Assembly (NCBI GenBank): GCA_020637675.1 | Contig: JACKKD010000002.1 | Span: 434,001 to 498,000 of the forward strand | Length of the DNA stretch: 64,000 nucleotides | Direction of reading: 5' to 3' | Source: Paracoccaceae bacterium | GTDB taxonomy: Bacteria > Pseudomonadota > Alphaproteobacteria > Rhodobacterales > Rhodobacteraceae | In this document: one piece after another, positions 41,806 to 49,957 of the stretch | Position numbering within the stretch: position 1 is the first letter of the stretch | How the letters are laid out: every line of letters starts with the position of its first letter | Program-made: the position numbers and the translations under genes | Notes under the pieces: model-generated | What the model was told of the DNA's origin: nothing | Databases searched by the model: none | The model's input: only the letters and a program-made list of their open reading frames with translations

Positions 41806-42309
41806 TCAGCCCGGGCGGCTGGCCTCGGACGGATGGAAGGGAAGCCGGTCAGGGTTGCGTCCGGCCTCCGGGAAGACTATCGGCAGCGCGTCGTTGAGGA
41901 TTGCATAGCGCGCCTCGCAAAACCGCCAGACGGAGCCGTCGAAGACGAGCGTCTGGCTCGCGGCATAGGGCGGCGCGATACGCTCGATGCCGCGCATGAT
42001 ATGGGTGTAGTGGATCCCCTCGATCCGTCGGCGGGTCACGTAGCGCGCCTCGCGGCTGAGCCGGAGATAGTCGGTAATGCCTTGCCGACGGAAGCCGCCC
42101 GACACGCAGATGAGCGTTGCCCTGAGATCGTCCGCGCCGGTCAGGTCGAAGCGCTTTGCCTCGGTGTGGATGGTGTAGGGCAGGGCGATGGCGGACAGGT
42201 ATTGCTCCACGTCGCCGCGCAGGACCGCGTCCGAGACGAAGTCGAGCATCGTCTGGTAGATGTCGAGCGGATCGACCATTGCCCCGACATCGGGATGCTG
42301 CTTCGTCAT
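41806..42309 (-). CDS. NTF2/SnoaL-like small protein
   Basis: A 167-residue protein with the mixed composition of the NTF2/SnoaL fold (MLDFVSDAVLRGDVEQYLSAIALPYTIHTEAKRFDLTG, ending FCEARYAIL). No catalytic motif is visible. The ATG 42309 overlaps the stop of the second cupin as ATGA, so it is translationally coupled to the cupins. It may be a lyase-like or scaffold protein of the acyl-CoA operon. The fold assignment is by pattern and is tentative. Confidence 0.6.
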   Translation of the reverse strand: MTKQHPDVGAMVDPLDIYQTMLDFVSDAVLRGDVEQYLSAIALPYTIHTEAKRFDLTGADDLRATLICVSGGFRRQGITDYLRLSREARYVTRRRIEGIHYTHIMRGIERIAPPYAASQTLVFDGSVWRFCEARYAILNDALPIVFPEAGRNPDRLPFHPSEASRPG

Positions 42310-42755
42310 GGGAGCGGGCTCCCGTCCCGGCGGGTTCGCAAGACCCGTCCCTTGTCGCGGACGTAGAGCTTGTCGACGTCGGAATAATGGACGCGGTCGG
42401 AGGCGGCGCGGGTTCCGACGATCAGGTAGCTGCAGGGCGCGGCGGAGCGGTTGTGGACGTGGTGCCCGTTCGCCACGCCCGCGGGCCATGAGGCCACGTC
42501 GCTGGGGTGCAGCACATGCGCGCCGTCGTCCTCGATTACCGTGGCCTCGCCCGCCAGCATGTAGAGGAACTCGTCCTCCGCCTCGTGCCAGTGGCGGTCC
42601 GAGGAGAAGGCGCCGGGCGCGAGCGTCTCGACGAAGGCGCCGAACTGGGTCAGGCCGCCGGTGTCGGAAAGAAGCTCGGCGCGGTAGTGACCGAGCCGCG
42701 CCGCCTGTTCCGGCGTCGCCTCCTGGGTCCGCGAGGTGCCCTTGCGCAGGATCAC
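42306..42755 (-). CDS. Cupin protein 2 of the operon
   Basis: A 149-residue single-domain cupin. Motif 1: DRHWHEAEDEFLYMLAGEATVIEDDG with the HxH-x-E metal ligands; motif 2: WPAGVANGHHVHNRS with a further histidine. It ends in a VHYSDVDKLY segment also present in the neighbouring cupin, so the two are paralogues. Start GTG 42755 overlaps the stop of cupin 1 (GTGA). Function unknown; metal-dependent binding or isomerisation is usual. Confidence 0.78.
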   Translation of the reverse strand: MILRKGTSRTQEATPEQAARLGHYRAELLSDTGGLTQFGAFVETLAPGAFSSDRHWHEAEDEFLYMLAGEATVIEDDGAHVLHPSDVASWPAGVANGHHVHNRSAAPCSYLIVGTRAASDRVHYSDVDKLYVRDKGRVLRTRRDGSPLP

Positions 42756-43222
42756 CGCGGACCCTCCCAGGGCGTGCCGTCCCTGTAGGTGAAGGTCGCC
42801 TTGCCGTCCTTCATCTCGACCATCAAGTCCACGTCGGAATAGGTCGCGACCTCGTGCTTCGCCCGTGTTCCGACGACGAGGAACTTCGCCACGCGGTCGG
42901 TGCGGTTGAGGAAGTGATGCCCGTTCGTGTCGCCGGCCGGGAAGGCGGCGCAATCGCCCGGGCGCATCACCGTCGCGCCGTCGTCCTGGACGAGCGTGCA
43001 TTCGCCCTCGGTCACCATGACGAACTCGTCCTCGTTCCGGTGCCAGTGGCGCAGGCTGGATTTCGCGCCGGGTTCGAGGATCACCAGGTTTGCGCCGAAC
43101 TGCGTCAGCCCGCCCGCGTCGCCGAGACGGAGGGACGACCGGCCCTTCATTTCGGACGCATAGGGCTCGGGGTAGATGGACGCGGTCTTCAACGGGCATT
43201 TCGTCTGGTCGATGACGGGCAT
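42752..43222 (-). CDS. Cupin protein 1 of the operon
   Basis: A 156-residue cupin. Motif 1: LRHWHRNEDEFVMVTEGECTLVQDDG; motif 2: FPAGDTNGHHFLNRTD, and the ATYSDVDLMVEMKDG tail shared with cupin 2. The ATG 43222 shares its A with the thiolase stop (TGATG), and a GTG at 43225 is possible. The pair follows thiolase in one operon. The N-terminal tail (IDQTKCPLKTASIYPEPYAS) is absent in cupin 2. Confidence 0.78.
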   Translation of the reverse strand: MPVIDQTKCPLKTASIYPEPYASEMKGRSSLRLGDAGGLTQFGANLVILEPGAKSSLRHWHRNEDEFVMVTEGECTLVQDDGATVMRPGDCAAFPAGDTNGHHFLNRTDRVAKFLVVGTRAKHEVATYSDVDLMVEMKDGKATFTYRDGTPWEGPR

Positions 43223-44433
43223 CACACCCTCTCGATGATCGTGGCGGCACCCATGCCGGAGGCGATGCAGAGCGTGGCAAGCCCGGTGCCCTTGCCGGTG
43301 CGCTCCAGCTCATCCAGCAGTGTGCCGATGATGATGGCGCCGGTGGCGCCAAGCGGATGGCCCATCGCGATGGCGCCGCCATTGACGTTCACCTTGTCGC
43401 GCGAGACATCGAAGGCCTGCATGAAGCGCAGGACGACGCTCGCGAAGGCCTCGTTGACCTCGAAGAGGTCGATGTCGGAGATCGCCATGCCGCTGTCCTT
43501 CAGGATCTTCTCGGTCACCGGCACCGGGCCGGTCAGCATGATCGTCGGATCGGTGCCGATCTTGGCCGTCGCGCGGATGCGGGCGCGGGGCTTCAGGCCC
43601 CATTTTTCGCCGAACTCCTTGTTGCCGATGAGGACGGCGGCCGCTCCGTCCACGATGCCGGAGGAGTTCCCGGCATGGTGGATGTGGTTGATCTTCTCAA
43701 GGTGCGGGTACTTCATCAGCGCGACCTTGTCGAAGCCCGGCATCACCTCGCCCATGTCCTTGAACGAGGGTTTCAGCGCGCCGAGCGTCTGCATGTCGGT
43801 GCCGGGGCGCATGTATTCGTCGCGGTCGAGGATCGGCAGCCCGTTCTGGTCGCGTATGGTCACGATGGATTTCGAGAAACGCTTTTCTTCCCAGGCCTTT
43901 GCGGCGCGCTTTTGTGATTCCACTGCAAGCGCGTCGGCGTCGTCGCGCGAAAAGCCGTACTCGGTCGCGATGATGTCGGCCGAAATGCCCTGCGGCACGA
44001 AGTAGGTCTTCATGGCGAGGCTCGGGTCGACCGCGATCGCCGCCCCGTCCGATCCCATCGCGACGCGACCCATCATCTCGACCCCGCCGGCGATATAGGC
44101 CTGACCGGCGCCGCCCCTGACCTGGTTCGCCGCAAGGTTCACCGCCTCCATGCCGGATGCGCAGAAGCGGTTGATGGCGAGGCCGGGGACGCGCTCGTCG
44201 AGGTCGGAGAGCAGGACGGCGGAGCGGGCGAGGCAGCCGCCCTGTTCGCCGACCTGGGTCACGTTGCCCCAGATCACGTCCTCGACCGCCTGGCCGGATA
44301 GGTTGTTGCGTTCCTTCACCGCGTTCAGAACCCTGGCCGACAGCGCGACCGAGGTCACCTCGTGCAGGCTCCCGTCCGGGCGGCCGCGGCCGCGCGGGGA
44401 ACGGACGGCGTCGTAGATATAGGCCTCGGTCAT
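43222..44433 (-). CDS. Acetyl-CoA C-acyltransferase (thiolase)
   Basis: A 403-residue thiolase that releases acetyl-CoA from 3-ketoacyl-CoA in beta-oxidation. The acyl-accepting cysteine is in NRFCASGMEAVNLAANQV (about Cys 92), the histidine in NVNGGAIAMGHPLGATGAI, and the proton-donor cysteine in LATLCIASGMGAA. ATG 44433 is the natural start (MTEAYIYDAVRSPRGRG). It is translated with two cupin genes and the small gene before it. Long-chain degradative rather than biosynthetic use is inferred from the neighbours. Confidence 0.94.
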   Translation of the reverse strand: MTEAYIYDAVRSPRGRGRPDGSLHEVTSVALSARVLNAVKERNNLSGQAVEDVIWGNVTQVGEQGGCLARSAVLLSDLDERVPGLAINRFCASGMEAVNLAANQVRGGAGQAYIAGGVEMMGRVAMGSDGAAIAVDPSLAMKTYFVPQGISADIIATEYGFSRDDADALAVESQKRAAKAWEEKRFSKSIVTIRDQNGLPILDRDEYMRPGTDMQTLGALKPSFKDMGEVMPGFDKVALMKYPHLEKINHIHHAGNSSGIVDGAAAVLIGNKEFGEKWGLKPRARIRATAKIGTDPTIMLTGPVPVTEKILKDSGMAISDIDLFEVNEAFASVVLRFMQAFDVSRDKVNVNGGAIAMGHPLGATGAIIIGTLLDELERTGKGTGLATLCIASGMGAATIIERV

Positions 44434-44446
44434 GGTTGTCTCCGGA

Positions 44447-44632
44447 TCACTCGGCGATCTGAACGCAGCTTGTCTTGGTGGTGATCACCCGGGTCTTCAG
44501 CTGCTCTTCCATCTTCGTGCGGGCCGCTTCGCAGAGCGCCTCGGTGGCGAATTCCTGTTTCTCGACATGCACTTCGTGCCGCACGTTCTCCATCGTCACG
44601 GTGTAGACGATGGCAATCAGCATCCATTTCAT
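44447..44632 (-). CDS. Small protein upstream of thiolase
   Basis: A 61-residue protein with a hydrophobic start (MKWMLIAIVYTVTM, possibly a signal sequence) and a charged helical body containing two cysteines. No family recognised. Its start overlaps the stop of the GST gene (ATGA), and it is followed 13 bases later by thiolase, so it is part of the same transcript. The two cysteines (LCEAA, SCVQ) could form a disulphide if the N terminus is a signal peptide. Confidence 0.6.
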   Translation of the reverse strand: MKWMLIAIVYTVTMENVRHEVHVEKQEFATEALCEAARTKMEEQLKTRVITTKTSCVQIAE

Positions 44633-45282
44633 CGGGGGGTCTCCTCCACTCGGGCCCGGTCGGACGGATTGCCGGGCATCAGGTCATAGGGATGTTTCCA
44701 GCCGGGAAGGGCGGCGATGCGCCCGAGCCAGCGGTCGATGTTCGGCCACTCGGCGCGGGTGAAGCCGAAGGGTTCGGGATAGTAGAGATAGCCGCAGCAG
44801 GAGAGATCGGCGATCGTGGGGCCCGCCCCGACGATCCAGTCGCGGTCCTGAAGGTGGCTCTCGAGCGTGTGGACCGCGTTGCGAAGCCGCGCCTGCAGGA
44901 AGGCGATGACTTCCTTCGGGCGCTTGTCCTCGGGCAGGAAGTTCATTAGGAACCGCACGGTGCCGGCCTGGGAGGACATCTTGTGATTGTCCCAGAGCAC
45001 CCAGCGCAGCACCTCATCGGCCGCGCCGGGCTCGCCGCAAAGCCGTCCGGTCCTGCGCGCGACATGGTACATGATCGCGCCGGACTGGCTGATGACCGCT
45101 CCGCCATCCTCGAGTACCGGCACCTCGCCCATGACGTTGAGCCTGCGGAACTCCGCCGTGCGGGTGGCGCCGTTGAAGAAGTCGACAAAGACCGGTTCCC
45201 AGTCGTAGCCGGCCAGTGTCAGCGTCGGCGCCGCCTTGTAGGCATTGCCGCTTTCGCCGAAGCAGTGGAGCCGCGCCGTCAT
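44629..45282 (-). CDS. Glutathione S-transferase family protein
   Basis: A 217-residue cytosolic GST. The thioredoxin-like N-terminal domain reads ARLHCFGESGNAYKAAPTLTLAGY and GEVPVLEDGGAVISQSGAIMYHV (the VPVL and SxSI-type glutathione site), and the helical C-terminal domain has IADLSCCGYLYY. ATG 45282 is supported by GGGAGGGCGG. In this context it may detoxify reactive acyl or enoyl intermediates; substrate unknown. It is the first gene of the GST-small-thiolase-cupin-cupin-NTF2 operon. Confidence 0.88.
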   Translation of the reverse strand: MTARLHCFGESGNAYKAAPTLTLAGYDWEPVFVDFFNGATRTAEFRRLNVMGEVPVLEDGGAVISQSGAIMYHVARRTGRLCGEPGAADEVLRWVLWDNHKMSSQAGTVRFLMNFLPEDKRPKEVIAFLQARLRNAVHTLESHLQDRDWIVGAGPTIADLSCCGYLYYPEPFGFTRAEWPNIDRWLGRIAALPGWKHPYDLMPGNPSDRARVEETPR

Positions 45283-45583
45283 GCCGCCCTCCCGTGGCTG
45301 ACTGTCGGAGCAGGGCCTGCGCGCCCCGCCGCCACCGTCACTCGAACCGATGGCGCACCGATCGCGACCGCTGCGGGGTATTCCGGCCAAGAAGAACAAG
45401 GATTTGTTAATCTTGTCCGGTCACGATCGAACTCGCGGTACAGGCAGGAGCGCCGATGACCGCCCCAGGAGAAACCGCTCCGGGCCTGACGAGAAGCACC
45501 CCGCGTTCGAGGGCCGGCGTCAGGTCCGGGGTGCGTCTTCTGGATCTTGCTGACGCAAATGCTCAATTCTGCCCACTCCACAA
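45283..45583. other. 301-base intergenic region
   Basis: No gene is convincing here. The stretch must hold the promoter of the GST operon (minus strand). It contains an AT-rich core (ATTTGTTAATCTTG, about 45404-45417) and an 8-bp inverted repeat GCACCCCG (45496-45503) / CGGGGTGC (45527-45534) with a 23-base loop, possibly a terminator of the gene upstream, though without a U-tract. Confidence 0.45.
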
Positions 45584-45796
45584 TCACGCCTTGCGATCCT
45601 CGAGCTCTGCCTTGAAGAGCCTCAGCCGGTGGGTGAGGTTGTCACGGTCCACGACCGAACCGAAATGCTCGAAGAGGAAGGTCAGCGCCTCGTCGGTGCT
45701 GACGCCCGCCTCTTCCGCGAAGCGGGCGAGCGCGCGATAGGCGTCGTTCGTCAGTGCGACGGGAAAACGGCGGGTAAGGCGCAGGCGTTTCGGCAT
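45584..45796 (-). CDS. Small ribbon-helix-helix-like protein
   Basis: A 70-residue basic protein. The start KRLRLTRRFPVALTNDAYRALARFAEEAGVSTDEALTFLFEHF resembles ribbon-helix-helix DNA-binding proteins (a short strand then two helices). The rest is a short charged tail. It follows the acyl-CoA dehydrogenase gene by 66 bases on the same strand. A local regulatory role is possible; not certain. Confidence 0.55.
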   Translation of the reverse strand: MPKRLRLTRRFPVALTNDAYRALARFAEEAGVSTDEALTFLFEHFGSVVDRDNLTHRLRLFKAELEDRKA

Positions 45797-45862
45797 CTTT
45801 CCTCCGGTCAGGGTCCCCCGCTCGCTGCGGGGACGAACCGTGCGTGGTTCCTCCGCGGAAGC

Positions 45863-47641
45863 TTAGAACGCCTCGGGCGGCAGCGCCATCACGAGGTCGG
45901 CACCTGATTGGATGCGGGCAAGGTGAGTCGCCGTCATCGGCAGATGCCGCGCCATGTAGTAGCGCCCCGTCGCCAGCTTCGTCTCGTAGAACGCTGCGTC
46001 GGAACTGCCGGAATCGAGCGCCGCAAGCGCCGCTTTCGCCATGCGCGCCCACATCAGGCCGAGGCATGTCAGCCCGAAGAGATGCATGAAGTCGTAGGAG
46101 CCAGCGAGGGCCGCGTTGGGATTCTTCATGCCGTTCTGCATGAAGAACATGCCTGCCGCCTGCAGGTCCTTCGACGCCGCCTTCAGGGGATCGAGGAACT
46201 CCGTCTTCAGCCGCTCCTCGCCCTCGTTCTCCTTCAAGAAGCCCTTCACCATCTCGAAGAAGGCCATGACGTGCTTGCCGCCGTCCTGCGCCAGCTTGCG
46301 GCCGACGAGGTCGAGCGCCTGAACCCCGTTGGCGCCTTCGTAGATCATCGTGATCCGGGCGTCGCGGGCGAACTGCGACATGCCCTGTTCCTCGATATAG
46401 CCATGCCCGCCATAGACCTGCTGGGCGTTGACCGCCGTCTCGAAGCCCTTGTCGGTGAGGAATCCCTTGATGACCGGGGTGAGGAGCGAGACCATCCCCT
46501 CGGCGGCTGCGTCGCCCGCGCGGTGGGCGCGGTCGATGAGCGAGGCGCCCCAGAAGGTGAAGGCGCGTGCACCTTCGAGGAAGCTCTTCTGATCCATCAG
46601 GTTGCGCCGGATGTCGGGGTGGACGATCAGGGGATCGGCGGGCCCCGACGGGTTCTCCGCGCCCGTGACGGCCCGGCCCTGAAGCCGGTCCTTGGCATAG
46701 GCGAGCGCGTTCTGGTAGGCGGCCACTGCCACGGCATAGCCCTGGAGGCCGACGCCGAGCCGCGCCTCGTTCATCATCGTGAACATGTTGCGCATGCCCT
46801 TGTGCAGCTCGCCGAGCAGATAGCCCGTCGCGCCGTCGTAGTTCATCACGCAAGTGGCGTTGCCGTGGATGCCCATCTTTTCCTCGATCTTGCCGACCGA
46901 GACCGCGTTGCGGGCGCCGAGGGTGCCATCCGCGTTCACCATGAACTTCGGCACGATGAAGAGAGATATCCCCTTGGTGCCCTCGCCGCCGCCCGGCGCC
47001 TTGGCGAGGACGAGATGGATGACGTTTTCCGCAAGGTCGTGATCGCCGGCCGAGATGAAGATCTTCTGGCCGGTGATCCGGTAGCTGCCATCCGCCTGCG
47101 GCTCGGCCTTCGTGCGCAGGAGCCCGAGGTCCGTACCGCAGTGGGGCTCGGTCAGGTTCATCGTGCCGGTCCAGTCGAGCGCCACCATCTTCGGCAGGTA
47201 GGTCGCCTTCTGCGCCTCCGTGCCGTGGGCGAGGATCGCCGAGATGGCGCCGTGGGTCAGGCCCTGGTACATGTTGAAGGCCATGTTGGCCGAGACGAAG
47301 ATCTCGCCGACCGCGGTGCCCATGATGTAGGGCAGGTTCTGCCCGCCGTATTCCTCCGGCAGGTCGAGTCCGTTCCAGCCGCCGTCCTTGATCGCCTGGA
47401 ACGCGTCCCCGAAGCCCGTCGGGGTGTAGACCACGCCGTTTTCAAGCCGGCAACCTTCGCGGTCCCCCGCGGCGTTCAGCGGCGCCAGCACGTCGCGGGC
47501 GATCTTGCCAGCCTCGTCGAGGATCGCCGAGGTGAAGTCGGGTTCCAGCACGCCATAGCCGGGCACGTCGCTTTTCGACACTTCCAGCACTTCGTCGAGG
47601 ACGAACTGCATGTCACGGATCGGCGCGGCGTAGCTCGGCAT
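45863..47641 (-). CDS. Acyl-CoA dehydrogenase (DmdC-like, 592 aa)
   Basis: An FAD acyl-CoA dehydrogenase of the longer type (about 590 residues), including a C-terminal extension. N-terminal domain SYAAPIRDMQFVLDEVLEV; FAD/substrate region MNLTEPHCGTDLGLLRTKAEP and RITGQKIFISAGDHDLAENVIHLVLA; C-terminal QVYGGHGYIEEQGMSQFARDARITMIYEGANGVQALDLVGRK with the catalytic glutamate in YEGANG. The form is shared with DmdC (3-methylmercaptopropionyl-CoA dehydrogenase) and general long acyl-CoA dehydrogenases; substrate cannot be set. It follows the MerR gene by 26 bases, so both are one operon. Confidence 0.9.
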   Translation of the reverse strand: MPSYAAPIRDMQFVLDEVLEVSKSDVPGYGVLEPDFTSAILDEAGKIARDVLAPLNAAGDREGCRLENGVVYTPTGFGDAFQAIKDGGWNGLDLPEEYGGQNLPYIMGTAVGEIFVSANMAFNMYQGLTHGAISAILAHGTEAQKATYLPKMVALDWTGTMNLTEPHCGTDLGLLRTKAEPQADGSYRITGQKIFISAGDHDLAENVIHLVLAKAPGGGEGTKGISLFIVPKFMVNADGTLGARNAVSVGKIEEKMGIHGNATCVMNYDGATGYLLGELHKGMRNMFTMMNEARLGVGLQGYAVAVAAYQNALAYAKDRLQGRAVTGAENPSGPADPLIVHPDIRRNLMDQKSFLEGARAFTFWGASLIDRAHRAGDAAAEGMVSLLTPVIKGFLTDKGFETAVNAQQVYGGHGYIEEQGMSQFARDARITMIYEGANGVQALDLVGRKLAQDGGKHVMAFFEMVKGFLKENEGEERLKTEFLDPLKAASKDLQAAGMFFMQNGMKNPNAALAGSYDFMHLFGLTCLGLMWARMAKAALAALDSGSSDAAFYETKLATGRYYMARHLPMTATHLARIQSGADLVMALPPEAF

Positions 47642-47667
47642 GGTCGGGTCTCCTCCCTCGGGTCGTG

Positions 47668-48060
47668 TCAGGCTGCGTGGGTCTTCTGTTCGGCCAGCAT
47701 CTTGCGGCCGAGTGCGATCTGCTCTTCAAGCTCGGCGATCGTCGCGTCGATCTCATCGCGCTGGGATTGCATCTCCGACTTGCGCCGCTCGGCCATTTCC
47801 AGCGTTCGCGTCAGCTGCATGTTTTTCTGGTCGTCGAGATCGTAGAGGTCGAGAAGCTGGCGGATGTCTTCGAGGCTGAAGCCGAAGCGCTTGCCGCGCA
47901 GGATCAGTTTCAGCCGGCCGCGGTCGCGACGGGTGAAGAGGCGTTTCTGCCCGTCCCGGATCGGAAACAGGAGTTCCTTGGCCTCGTAGAACCGGAGCGT
48001 GCGGGGCGTCACTTCGAAGGCGTCGCACATCTCTCGAATCGTCATCAGGTCATCGCTCAT
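47668..48060 (-). CDS. MerR-family regulator 1
   Basis: A 130-residue regulator: N-terminal winged helix DLMTIREMCDAFEVTPRTLRFYEAKELLFPIRDGQKRLFTRRD, second helical part RLKLILRGKRFGFSLEDIRQLLDLYDL, then a dimerising coiled coil (residues about 85-125). No cysteine cluster, so it is not a metal sensor; it belongs to the acyl-CoA/fatty-acid-linked (LiuR-like) type by context. ATG 48060 was chosen because the family start is right there; a longer frame from 48093 is less likely. Directly upstream of acyl-CoA dehydrogenase, which it should control. Confidence 0.88.
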   Translation of the reverse strand: MSDDLMTIREMCDAFEVTPRTLRFYEAKELLFPIRDGQKRLFTRRDRGRLKLILRGKRFGFSLEDIRQLLDLYDLDDQKNMQLTRTLEMAERRKSEMQSQRDEIDATIAELEEQIALGRKMLAEQKTHAA

Positions 48061-48135
48061 CAATGGCCCTTCCATGAGTTGCCGTTGCGTCATGGCCGGG
48101 CAGATCGGAAGTCTGCCGCGACCTTACAAGGGAAG

Positions 48136-48183
48136 TTTACGTGCACGTCAGTGTAACGTAGCGTCACGAAATCGGTGACGTAA
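48136..48183. promoter_or_regulatory. Operator-like palindromes upstream of MerR 1
   Basis: TTTACGTGCACGTCAG (48136-48151) contains the perfect palindrome ACGTGCACGT and reads on the minus strand as CTGACGTGCACGTAAA, similar to the TTTACGT-NN-ACGTAAA type I associate with LiuR. A second inverted repeat CGTCAC (48162-48167) / GTGACG (48175-48180) with 7-base centre follows. Both lie 75-125 bases upstream of the MerR 1 start. Confidence 0.5.
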
Positions 48184-48269
48184 TGTCCGTGAAACGCGCC
48201 TGCGGAGACACGAAACTTATGTGCGCCGCCGACGCGGCGCTTTCCGCAGCCGCCGAGCCGCTGGACGGG

Positions 48270-48641
48270 TCAATCCTTCAGCGAATCGGCCGTCCGGTCG
48301 CGCAGCGCCGTCAGGTCGGCGATGGTCGCGTCAAGCTCGGCGCGCTGACGTTCCAGCTCCGCCAGTTGCCGGTTGGCGAGCTGGATCCAGACCTGATACT
48401 GCTCGCGGGTGCCCTTCTGGGCATAGAGGAGGAGCCATTGGCGGATCTCCTCGAGGCTGAAGCCGAAGCGGCGCCCGCGCAGGATCAGAGTCATCCGCGC
48501 GATCTCGCGCGGGCCATAGTAACGGGCGCGGCCTTCCTTCACGGGCGATAGAAGCTCGATGTACTCGTAATAGCGCAAGGTGCGGGGCGTCACGTCGAAA
48601 CGTGCGCACATGTCCCTGAACGAGATGAGTTCGTCCGCCAT
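48270..48641 (-). CDS. MerR-family regulator 2
   Basis: A 123-residue MerR protein, paralogous to MerR 1: ISFRDMCARFDVTPRTLRYYEYIELLSPVKEGRARYYGPRE, then ARMTLILRGRRFGFSLEEIRQWLLLYAQ and a C-terminal coiled coil. It also lacks effector cysteines. It is 209 bases upstream of MerR 1 on the same strand. It is separated from it by the palindromes, so either protein may bind them. Start ATG 48641 is the only suitable one. Confidence 0.88.
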   Translation of the reverse strand: MADELISFRDMCARFDVTPRTLRYYEYIELLSPVKEGRARYYGPREIARMTLILRGRRFGFSLEEIRQWLLLYAQKGTREQYQVWIQLANRQLAELERQRAELDATIADLTALRDRTADSLKD

Positions 48642-48704
48642 CCCGGGCCTCCCGGGTCAAGCCTATTCGCAGGCGCTGTCCGAGACAACTCGCTTACCGC
48701 TGCG

Positions 48705-49847
48705 CTAGTTCATAAAGCCCGGGGCAACGAAATGAAACGCGTAGGCGACGATCAGTGCCGGGATCGTCGAGAAGGCCGTCGCCATGATCGCCGCGCGCGG
48801 GGCAAGCGCGATGGCAGGGAAAAGCGCGTCGCCGTCGTTCGAGATCGCGTTGGCGACGAGGGACGAGAAGGGTATCGTGCCGTGCACGTAGAGCGTCGCG
48901 ACGAGGACCTGGGGCCCGCAGCCCGGAACGAAGCCGATCGCCGCCGCGACGAGCGGCAGGACCGGGGCGATGGCCTGGAACATCGCCTTCAGGTCGAGCC
49001 CGGCATAGACCGCGGCATAGTCGTAGGCGAGGTAGGCAAGGATCACCCAGACCGAGATGAACGAGGTTTCCTCGGCCATCCGTGTCACCGGCGCATCGCC
49101 CGGGTTTGTCATCGCGGTGACGGGCGAGACAGCCCAGATGGCGAGGCCGAGGAGGGCGCCGGCGAGCGCGATCGCGGTGACGGGAACCCCCAGCATGTGG
49201 GTCAGGTCCACCGAGACGATCTGCGCGGCCCCGACGATCAGGCCGGGAATGGCGGCGGCAAGGAAGGCGTAGTCGCGCATCCGCGTGGTGCCGATCCGCG
49301 GCGCGATCTCGCAGGCGCCCCCCTGCGGCCGGTAGTCCACATTCACGAAGCGGTCGATGAGCCAGCCGGTCAGGATGCCCACGGCGAACTGCAGCGGCAG
49401 GAGTACCAGCGCCGCGTCCGGCCGGGTGGCAAGGAGCAGGAAGGCCGCGTCCCCCATCGTCGCGGTCAGTGCGGCGACGACCGCACCGAAGCTGACCTTG
49501 CCCGAGGCATAGGCTGCCACCACCACGACCGCACCGCCGCAACCCGGCGTCGCACCGAGGAAGGCCGCTATCGGCACCTGGAACGCCCGCGCCTGTCCCA
49601 TCGCAATCCCGAGGTCGAAGCGAAAGAGCCGTTCGAGCCCGTAGAACAGCAGAAGCGTCGCGGCGACGAAGGCGGAGACCTGGACGAAGGCATCCTGCAT
49701 TAGTCCGCGCGTCAGTGCGCCAAGCTCCCCAGGCGCGAGCGCCAGCGCCACAAGGGACCCGGCAAGCGCAAGTCGACGGGGCCGGAACGGACCGAGACGG
49801 GCGACGAGCGGCAGGGACGCGAGGGAAGCGGATGAATCCATCGGCAT
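48705..49847 (-). CDS. Putative 10TM metal transporter (ArsP_2/manganese type)
   Basis: A 380-residue inner-membrane protein with about ten hydrophobic segments in two inverted halves. Each half has a PGCG motif: GATPGCGGAVVVVAAYASG (PGCG at 101-104) and GFVPGCGPQVLVATLYVHG (308-311), together with conserved Asp in ATMGDAAFLLLA and NDGDALFPAIAL. This matches the putative heavy-metal/manganese exporter family (ArsP_2, formerly DUF2899). Metal is unproven. ATG 49847 (or 49841) is the start. The gene is monocistronic, divergent from the thioesterases. Confidence 0.78.
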   Translation of the reverse strand: MPMDSSASLASLPLVARLGPFRPRRLALAGSLVALALAPGELGALTRGLMQDAFVQVSAFVAATLLLFYGLERLFRFDLGIAMGQARAFQVPIAAFLGATPGCGGAVVVVAAYASGKVSFGAVVAALTATMGDAAFLLLATRPDAALVLLPLQFAVGILTGWLIDRFVNVDYRPQGGACEIAPRIGTTRMRDYAFLAAAIPGLIVGAAQIVSVDLTHMLGVPVTAIALAGALLGLAIWAVSPVTAMTNPGDAPVTRMAEETSFISVWVILAYLAYDYAAVYAGLDLKAMFQAIAPVLPLVAAAIGFVPGCGPQVLVATLYVHGTIPFSSLVANAISNDGDALFPAIALAPRAAIMATAFSTIPALIVAYAFHFVAPGFMN

Positions 49848-49855
49848 GAGTTACA

Positions 49856-49886
49856 TTGCTGCATAAGGTGAAGCCAAGGCTATAAT
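49856..49886 (+). promoter_or_regulatory. Promoter-like element with perfect -10 and 19-bp spacer
   Basis: TTGCTG (49856-49861) and the perfect -10 TATAAT (49881-49886) lie 19 bases apart in the divergent gap. It should drive the thioesterase/MATE genes on the plus strand (start of transcription about 49893). The long 19-base spacer is the kind activated by MerR-family proteins, which are encoded next door, but a link is speculative. Confidence 0.45.
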
Positions 49887-49957
49887 GGACAATATTGGCC
49901 CTTGCGGCGGCTGTGTCAACTGGCAGATTGGCTCAGACCGAGAGAGGAGCCGGGAAG

